From Pseudobutyrivibrio xylanivorans (GTDB lineage: Bacteria; Bacillota; Clostridia; Lachnospirales; Lachnospiraceae), in NCBI RefSeq assembly GCF_008935055.1, contig NZ_CP043028.1, forward strand, positions 2,820,501-2,884,500: a DNA stretch of 64,000 nt, read 5' to 3'. The notes under the pieces are model-generated. The model had not been told where the DNA came from and ran no database searches. It saw only the letters and a program-made list of their open reading frames with translations. This document shows positions 62,076 to 64,000 of the stretch, one piece after another. Each line of letters starts with the position of its first letter. The stretch's first letter is position 1. Both the position numbers and the translations under genes were made by a program.

Positions 62076-62936
62076 TTATGCCTTTTCTGAAGCAGCCTTT
62101 GCTGTAATTTCATCCTTCAGGTCGACACATTTATCTTTAAGCTTTCGTGATGTGGATGGTGATTGAATAAGCCTTGCAACAAGATTCATAGCTGCATCAT
62201 ATTTCTTGTAATATGCCGACATATTAGCAAGCATAAACTCTACAGCCTCAGATGCCATTCCACAGTATGGTGGAGTCTCTGCTGAGATTGCTTTCATAAA
62301 GCCCTCGTAAGCCTGAGAATAAAATCCCTCGTACTCCTTCTTAATAAGCTCTACCTGCTTTGGATCTGCTTCCTTATTGCCTTCAAGCTCCTTGAGCTGT
62401 GCTCTGCGAAGCCATGCAATCTTCAGACAGACATATGCCTTTTCAGACATCTTTGCACGCTTTTTCATGGTGCAAATCAAAGCCAGTTTGAACTTCTCTA
62501 TTGAATAATCGTATGAATATAAATCTGGTAGCTGCTCATTTGGCTGTGGCTTAAAGTTTGGACAGAATTCCGAACGAATAAGCTTAACACGTGCTGTATC
62601 AATCTTTGAAAACATTGTGTCTAAAGCAGAATAACCACAGTTAGGACAAGAAATAAAATCATATTTAATCTTGTCAACATGCTCATAGTTTGGTCTTAAG
62701 TCGAAATCAGGTTCAAGCCTCTTAAGCTTAGTAGCAAGAACAGCCTTAATTGGAAAATCCTTGTCACATACAGGGCAACGAACCTTTTTGTCTAAAACAA
62801 AATCCTTTTCCTGCTTAACAACAGGGGCAGCCTTCTTCGCAACAGCCTTTTCCTTTTTAGGCTTGTCGTCGGCTAAAATGTCCAGCTCTCCATCCGTAGA
62901 AAAGCCGAACTTCTCCATTCCAGAAAGTAAATTCAT
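62076..62936 (-). CDS. DUF2225 family protein
   Basis: The protein has 286 residues from the ATG at 62936, which has AAAGGA upstream. KKVRCPVCDKDFPIKAVLA and FISCPNCGYSALDTMF form two CxxC zinc-binding pairs, diagnostic of DUF2225. The rest is helical with TPR-like character. Its function is unknown. An early Lys-rich, disordered segment (about 30-50) precedes the zinc domain. A hairpin array lies upstream, between it and glnS. Confidence 0.85.
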   Translation of the reverse strand: MNLLSGMEKFGFSTDGELDILADDKPKKEKAVAKKAAPVVKQEKDFVLDKKVRCPVCDKDFPIKAVLATKLKRLEPDFDLRPNYEHVDKIKYDFISCPNCGYSALDTMFSKIDTARVKLIRSEFCPNFKPQPNEQLPDLYSYDYSIEKFKLALICTMKKRAKMSEKAYVCLKIAWLRRAQLKELEGNKEADPKQVELIKKEYEGFYSQAYEGFMKAISAETPPYCGMASEAVEFMLANMSAYYKKYDAAMNLVARLIQSPSTSRKLKDKCVDLKDEITAKAASEKA

Positions 62937-62981
62937 ATTGGTGTCCTTTTCTGTTACATAATCAGTTGGTAACAAGGTTTA

Positions 62982-63094
62982 ATTGCAGTCAAGATAAACT
63001 GCAATCAAATCTGGCTCTTTGAGCCAGACATTAATTTTGATAAATTAAAATTAATGCCAGAGACATAACTAAATAAGCTGATGCTTATTTAGTT
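62982..63094 (-). repeat. Array of four consecutive perfect hairpins
   Basis: ATTGCAGT/ACTGCAAT (62982-63005), TCTGGCTC/GAGCCAGA (63010-63028), CATTAATTTT/AAAATTAATG (63029-63056) and AACTAAATAAGC/GCTTATTTAGTT (63067-63094) stand in series; the second and third abut. The last contains the glnS stop codon. TCTGGC could alternatively pair with GCCAGA at 63056-63061. There is no strong T-tract on either strand. The same style of array is seen at 38757-38874. Confidence 0.75.
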
Positions 63095-64000
63095 ACTTTA
63101 AATGAACTCTTCAAAGATACAATTCTATTGAATACTAAAGCATCCTCCCTAGAATCTTTAGCATCAACACAGAAAAATCCCTGTCTTACAAACTGGAAGC
63201 TATCATAAGCCTTAGCATCCTTTAAAGATGGCTCCACAAGACAGTTTTTAAGAACTGTTAGTGAGTTTGGATTGAGATTCAAACTACCATCTTCATTATA
63301 CACTCCTTTTTCCTCGTCCACAATATTTTCGTAGAGACGAACCTCAGCATTGAGTGCAGTTTTTGCAGCAACCCAGTGGATTGTTCCCTTTACCTTACGG
63401 CCATCTGGAGCATCTCCACCCTTTGTGGCTGGATCATAAGTACAGTGAATGCATGTAACATTGCCATTTTCATCTGTCTCGTATGAAGTACATGTAACGA
63501 AATATGCGTTCATAAGACGTACTTCATTGCCTGGGTAAAGTCTGAAGTATTTCTTTGGAGGCTCAATCATGAAATCCTCTCTGTCAATGTAAAGCTCCTT
63601 GCCAAATGGAACCTGACGGCTTCCAAGCTCTGGATTTTCAAGGTTGTTTGGAGCCTCAAGCCACTCTACATCATCACTCTCATAGTTGTCGATAACAAGC
63701 TTAACTGGGTCAAGAACTGCCATTACACGGCTGCGGCTTGTCTTAAGATCCTCACGGATGCAGTACTCAAGCATAGCATAGTCAGATGATGAATTAGCTT
63801 TTGAAACACCAGAAAGCTCAACGAATTTTCTAAGTGATTCTGGTGTGAAGCCACGACGACGAAGGGCTGCAATTGAAACGAGACGTGGATCATCCCAACC
63901 GTCTACAATGCCGTCTTCAACAAGCTTCTTGATATAACGCTTACCTGTAACTACGTTTGTAAGATACATCTTTGCGAACTCAATCTGGCGTGGTGGATTA
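63085..64000 (-). CDS. glnS: Glutaminyl-tRNA synthetase, C-terminal part (5' end outside the window)
   Basis: 305 codons are visible with an open frame to the window edge. VDGWDDPRLVSIAALRRRGF and TPESLRKFVELSGVSKANS mark the glutamine-specific class I synthetase, followed by FGKELYIDREDFM, FRLYPGNEVRLMNAYFV and the second beta-barrel that reads the anticodon. It charges tRNA(Gln) directly. Many Firmicutes lack GlnRS and use GatCAB; its presence is known in Lachnospiraceae and is usually explained by transfer. Confidence 0.94.
   Translation of the reverse strand, partial: NPPRQIEFAKMYLTNVVTGKRYIKKLVEDGIVDGWDDPRLVSIAALRRRGFTPESLRKFVELSGVSKANSSSDYAMLEYCIREDLKTSRSRVMAVLDPVKLVIDNYESDDVEWLEAPNNLENPELGSRQVPFGKELYIDREDFMIEPPKKYFRLYPGNEVRLMNAYFVTCTSYETDENGNVTCIHCTYDPATKGGDAPDGRKVKGTIHWVAAKTALNAEVRLYENIVDEEKGVYNEDGSLNLNPNSLTVLKNCLVEPSLKDAKAYDSFQFVRQGFFCVDAKDSREDALVFNRIVSLKSSFKVTK

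Noticed and set aside
62952..62977. TGTTAC...GTAACA inverted pair before the DUF2225 gene as another dispersed repeat
   Set aside because: Short, lacks the AG/GTA arrangement and conserved arms, and lies in the ribosome binding region; probably chance.

Overview
The window comes from an AT-rich Gram-positive chromosome of the Lachnospiraceae type, probably Butyrivibrio or Pseudobutyrivibrio. This is inferred from gene content and protein style: GlnRS, an AICAR transformylase without its usual fused partner, CheV, IreB, GH43 and GH25 enzymes, AGGAGG ribosome binding sites, and TTGACA/TATAAT promoters. I see no prophage, plasmid, CRISPR array, rRNA or tRNA. Most genes lie on the minus strand.

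Layout. 1-1733 (+): end of tyrA and aroA. 1752-6384 (-): an Asp/Tyr/Ser-rich membrane protein, a GH43 glycosidase, a SEC-C protein and an NlpC/P60 wall hydrolase. 6470-14831 (-): the classical rimP-nusA-ylxR-ylxQ-infB-rbfA-nrnA-truB-ribF operon, with a strong promoter and a leader hairpin. 14878-21439 (-): AICAR transformylase, PurO-like IMP cyclohydrolase, a FliD-like protein, hisF, hisH and a very acidic membrane protein, separated by structured repeats. 21483-28707: CheV, a lipoprotein, a two-component system, a membrane protein and an MFS transporter (-), then an EEP-family phosphatase (+). 28708-35671 (-): four unrecognised genes encoding a coiled-coil membrane protein, a TPR protein, an Hsp70-like protein and a roughly 1,180-residue solenoid protein. 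35846-40897: a CobD-like aminotransferase, GH25, GNAT, HAD and a D,D-carboxypeptidase. 41028-45406 (-): tmRNA, maf, smpB, rnr and secG, which includes the trans-translation and RNase R functions. 45422-47707: a metalloprotease-like gene, a CmpB-like membrane protein and a giant 737-nt inverted repeat. 47715-57527 (-): yajC, tgt, aroC, a lactonase, trhP-like U32, trmR, RNase J, DUF1292, ruvX, ireB and mtaB. 57646-64000: an HPr-like gene (+), then thiI, a cysteine desulfurase, rsmE, prmA, DUF2225 and partial glnS (-).

The main unexplained signals are these. (i) A near-complete 737-bp inverted repeat lies between convergent genes at 46971-47707. (ii) A family of dispersed structured repeats shares a GTAG...GTAAC signature, shows compensatory base changes, and always points in the direction of the gene just upstream. 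(iii) The Hsp70-like/TPR/solenoid/membrane cluster is the best candidate for an undescribed multi-protein system. Further items are a multi-hairpin leader on the HAD gene, a second hairpin array before glnS, a tandem triplication of the tmRNA 5' end, and an HPr homologue whose catalytic His is Asp.

All assignments rest on reading the sequence. No database search or folding program was run.
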